A stretch of 64,000 nt of DNA from UBA3766 sp045628965. Lineage in GTDB: Bacteria > Bacillota > Clostridia > Lachnospirales > Lachnospiraceae. The notes under the pieces are model-generated. The model was not told the DNA's origin, searched no databases, and saw nothing but the letters and a program-made list of their open reading frames with translations. The translations under genes and the position numbers were made by a program. Positions 61,278 through 64,000 of the stretch are shown here, piece after piece. The stretch covers positions 1 to 64,000 of the forward strand of contig JAZQQI010000063.1 of assembly GCA_045628965.1 (NCBI GenBank), given 5' to 3'. How positions within the stretch are numbered: the stretch's first letter is position 1; the number at the start of each line of letters is the position of its first letter.

Positions 61278-62730
61278 TCGATAATTTTTCTATTGCCGCT
61301 TCTATTCTTTTAAGCGACTCTTCCTTTCCTAATACTTCCAGAAGCTCTGTAGCTCCGCAAGGAGTCATCTGCTTTCCGGATAAAGCTGTTCGGATGGGCC
61401 ATAAAACAGTGCCGTTCTTTAATTCTTTTTCAGCGGCAAAATTCACAAGAAGCTCGTAAAGAGCGTCATTATTATATTCCTTTTCGTCAAGCTTTGACAA
61501 AACAGGAAGTATATCTTTAAGTACCTTGAGAGAAATCTCGGCATCTGTTTTCATTTTTTTGTGAGTATACATTTCAATTGAATACTCGGGAACTTCCTCA
61601 AAGAAGTCTATCTGATCCTTTATATCGGGAAAGATTTCGATTCTTGTCTTAACCATTTCGGCAATCTTTTTGAAATCAAGCTCTTTAGTAATAACTTCTT
61701 TTATATAAGGAAGAGCCTTTTCGTAAAAAGCATCAAAATCCATAGCCTTAATATATTCGCCGTTCATCCATTTAAGTTTTGTATAGTCAAAAACGGCAGG
61801 GGATTTGGACATATGCTTATAATCAAAATTGGCGATAAGCTCGTCAAGTGACATAATTTCCTGATTGTTCTCGGGGCTCCAACCAAGAAGCGCAACAAAG
61901 TTTACGACAGCTTCCGACAAAAATCCCTGTTCAATCAAATCTTCATATGAAGAATGACCGCAACGTTTTGAAAGTTTTGTATGATTCTCGTCCGTAATCA
62001 AAGGACAATGTACGTATACGGGAACTTCCCAACCGAATGCTTCGTAAAGCCTGTTGTATTTAGGTGATGAAGAAAGATACTCGTTACCTCTTACAACATG
62101 CGTGATTCCCATAAGATGGTCATCAACAACATTTGCAAAATTATATGTAGGGAATCCGTCAGACTTAATAAGAATCATATCGTCAAGTTCCGAATTGTCT
62201 ACAGTAATATCACCATAAATTTCATCAGTAAAAGTAGTTGTTCCGGTATTGGGGTTATTCTGTCTGATAACGTAAGGCATACCGCTTGCAAGTTTTTCTT
62301 CAACCTCTTCTTTTGAAAGTCCGAGACAATGCTTATCGTATACGTTAATTTCCTTGCCGCCTTCAATTCTGTTTAATGTTGCAAGCCTTTCCTTATCGCA
62401 GAAGCAATAATATGCCTCACCTTTTTCGATAAGTTTCTTTGCATACTCAAGATAAATACCGCTCTTTTGTCTGTCAGACTGAACGTAAGGTCCGAAACCC
62501 TTATCCTTATCGGGTCCCTCATCGTGAATAAGTCCCGTCTTTTCAAGAGTTCTGTAGATAATGTCAACAGCACCCTCAACGTATCTTTCCTGGTCCGTAT
62601 CTTCTATACGAAGAATGAAATCTCCGTTCTCATGTTTTGTAATTAAATATGCATAAAGCGCAGTTCTTAAGTTTCCGACATGCATTCTTCCCGTAGGCGA
62701 AGGAGCAAATCTTGTTCTTATCTTAGTCAT
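61267..62730 (-). CDS. gltX: glutamyl-tRNA synthetase
   Basis: 487 residues. FAPSPTGRMHVGNLRTALYAY is at 8-28 with the HIGH-type HVGN, and KLSKR is the KMSKS equivalent (DENHTKLSKRCG). The anticodon-binding alpha-helical C-terminal third is complete. Whether it is discriminating or also charges tRNA-Gln cannot be told by eye. No T-box leader is evident in the upstream gap shared with the divergent HisJ-like gene. Confidence 0.97.
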   Translation of the reverse strand: MTKIRTRFAPSPTGRMHVGNLRTALYAYLITKHENGDFILRIEDTDQERYVEGAVDIIYRTLEKTGLIHDEGPDKDKGFGPYVQSDRQKSGIYLEYAKKLIEKGEAYYCFCDKERLATLNRIEGGKEINVYDKHCLGLSKEEVEEKLASGMPYVIRQNNPNTGTTTFTDEIYGDITVDNSELDDMILIKSDGFPTYNFANVVDDHLMGITHVVRGNEYLSSSPKYNRLYEAFGWEVPVYVHCPLITDENHTKLSKRCGHSSYEDLIEQGFLSEAVVNFVALLGWSPENNQEIMSLDELIANFDYKHMSKSPAVFDYTKLKWMNGEYIKAMDFDAFYEKALPYIKEVITKELDFKKIAEMVKTRIEIFPDIKDQIDFFEEVPEYSIEMYTHKKMKTDAEISLKVLKDILPVLSKLDEKEYNNDALYELLVNFAAEKELKNGTVLWPIRTALSGKQMTPCGATELLEVLGKEESLKRIEAAIEKLSNES

Positions 62731-62944
62731 TTAAATACGTTCTCCTTTTTATAAACATATGCTAATCAAATCTTCAATTTAATTTCAATCAACAACATAG
62801 CAAAATAAATAATACCTTTATTATCTAAAAAAATCAATAAATATGGATTTAATTTCACTCAAATGATAAAATGATGCCAAAGCGGCAACAAATGTATTTT
62901 ATTTTCCAAAAATTGCTTCTTAATAATTATATCGGAGATACAAA

Positions 62945-63766
62945 ATGATTTTAAGCGATTATCACATGCATTCTTCTTTTTCGGGAGATTCACATACGCC
63001 GACCGAAGATATGATAAAAGGCGCCAAAGCTCTCGGTCTTCAAAGAATTTGTTTTACCGAGCATTACGACCCACTCTTTCCCTGTTACAAAGAAGATGAA
63101 ATCGGAGAATTCGATCTCGATATAAAATCATACATGAATTTCAAAAATCAATTTTTAATTTCAAAAGAAAATGACGGCTCAATAGAAGTCAATTTTGGAA
63201 TAGAACTTGGTATGTATCCAAAAATTTATGATTTGGGACGTCAAATAATAAAAGAAAACGATTATGATTTCGTAATCTGTTCATCTCATACCGCAGCAGA
63301 AATCGACCCCTATTATCCGGAATACTGGCAGGATAAAACGGTTATCGAAGGAGCCAAAATTTACTTTGAAGAGATTCTTAAAAACGTAACGAATTTCAAG
63401 GATTTTGATGTGTACGGACATTTGGATTATTGCATGAGATACGTCCCTTCTGCCCCTTCAGACAGAGAATTGTCCAATTACAAGGAAATATTCGAAGCAA
63501 TTTTTAAAATTCTTATAGAAAACGGAAAAGGAATCGAAATAAACTCCAACGGCCTCAGAAGTTCGTTAAAAGAATTCAATCCGAATAAAGAAATACTTTC
63601 ATTATATAAGGATATGGGCGGTGAAATCATAACATTCGGTTCAGACGCACACTCTCCCGAATACATCGGATACGCAAAAAAAGAAGCCGAAGAACTTTTA
63701 AAGTCCTTAGGCTTCAAATATCATGCCAATTTCAAAAACAGAAAACCCGAATTTGTAAAACTTTAG
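62945..63766 (+). CDS. hisJ: histidinol-phosphatase, PHP family (HisJ/HisK type)
   Basis: 273 residues. PHP metal motifs: DYHMHSSFSGD (5-15), CFTEHYDP (about 37-44), a central ICSSHTAAE, DVYGHLDYCMR and the final FGSDAHSPEYIGY. It hydrolyses histidinol phosphate, the penultimate-stage step of histidine synthesis. No other his genes are near, so another phosphoesterase substrate is possible. CGGAGA precedes the ATG by 7 bases. Plus strand, monocistronic. Confidence 0.88.
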   Translation: MILSDYHMHSSFSGDSHTPTEDMIKGAKALGLQRICFTEHYDPLFPCYKEDEIGEFDLDIKSYMNFKNQFLISKENDGSIEVNFGIELGMYPKIYDLGRQIIKENDYDFVICSSHTAAEIDPYYPEYWQDKTVIEGAKIYFEEILKNVTNFKDFDVYGHLDYCMRYVPSAPSDRELSNYKEIFEAIFKILIENGKGIEINSNGLRSSLKEFNPNKEILSLYKDMGGEIITFGSDAHSPEYIGYAKKEAEELLKSLGFKYHANFKNRKPEFVKL

Positions 63767-63781
63767 GATAAAAAACTGAAA

Positions 63782-64000
63782 TTATATATCTTTAATAACA
63801 CAAGCTTTGAGGGCGTTAATTATCGTATATGCATGTCTTTGAGTCGAATAACCGAGACGGTCGATAATTACGCCTTTTTCGTATATCTGACCGTAACAAA
63901 GATCATCTACGAACAATCCCGTCACATAGCATACCGTATCATCATTCATCCATTCATCAAAATCCGGAACCAAATCCTTTGCCATAAATTTGTCCGCTCT
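63782..64000 (-). CDS. C-terminal part of an unidentified protein, cut by window edge
   Basis: An ATG at 63985 gives 67 residues (MAKDLVPDFDEWMNDDTVCY …). It is not preceded by a ribosome site like those of its neighbours, and the frame stays open (RADKF) to the end of the window, so the gene probably starts outside. The visible part is acidic with a predicted beta pattern (VTGLFVDDLCYGQIYEKGVIIDRLG). Family not recognised. Confidence 0.45.
   Translation of the reverse strand, partial: RADKFMAKDLVPDFDEWMNDDTVCYVTGLFVDDLCYGQIYEKGVIIDRLGYSTQRHAYTIINALKACVIKDI

Overview
The window is low-GC DNA that reads like a chromosome segment of an anaerobic, motile Clostridia, most plausibly a Lachnospiraceae (Butyrivibrio/Lachnospira/Roseburia-type). 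Grounds: AGGAGG-type ribosome sites, TTGACA/TATAAT promoters, a GGGtGRT/NifU-like gene pair, a citrate-synthase-like HMGL enzyme next to an eukaryotic-type NADP isocitrate dehydrogenase, BspA-type leucine-rich surface proteins with a class B sortase, and the Firmicutes rnc-smc-ftsY / ffh-rpsP / rplS-lepB-rbgA-rnhB-fliK-flhB' gene order. Genus-level placement is inference. Almost all genes are on the minus strand.

Layout. 1-1622: an ISLre2-family insertion sequence, its left end probably outside the window. 1.6-5.2 kb: a small lipoprotein, a small membrane protein, the GGGtGRT/NifU-like pair and a left-handed beta-helix protein. 5.2-8.6 kb: topoisomerase III with a DUF234-type ATPase whose Walker A lysine is replaced. 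8.7-11.3 kb: asd, argH and tRNA-Thr(CGU). 11.4-17.2 kb: an MscS channel, a GlgB-like protein that has lost all catalytic residues, a DUF1015 protein and a large membrane protein. 17.4-19.3 kb: an ABC-F ATPase on the plus strand. 19.4-22.1 kb: a secreted repeat protein preceded by an RNA-like cassette ending in a strong terminator. 22.2-24.9 kb: icd and a putative Re-citrate synthase, the oxidative route to 2-oxoglutarate. 24.9-32.1 kb: a sortase B operon with a 1495-residue LRR protein carrying a TPKTG sorting signal and a second LRR protein. 32.3-40.4 kb: a repeat lipoprotein, leuS, an alpha/beta hydrolase, an EF-G-like GTPase, a PilZ protein and a small protein behind a possible flagellar promoter.

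40.4-57.0 kb is core information processing: yraN, flhB-like, fliK-like, rnhB, two lepB-like genes, rbgA, rplS, khpA, rpsP, ffh, ylxM, aspS, ftsY, smc, rnc, acpP and plsX. rimM and trmD, usually between khpA and rplS, are absent here. rpmF lies in the opposite orientation. 57.5-58.4 kb is a gene-free stretch of about 900 bp built from two related, concentric inverted-repeat elements in opposite orientation, with three further direct repeats between them. This is the strongest candidate for an undescribed structured element. 58.4-64.0 kb: pta, a UvrD-like helicase, gltX, a HisJ-type phosphatase and an edge-truncated gene.

All calls are by reading the sequence and recalling families; no database search was run.
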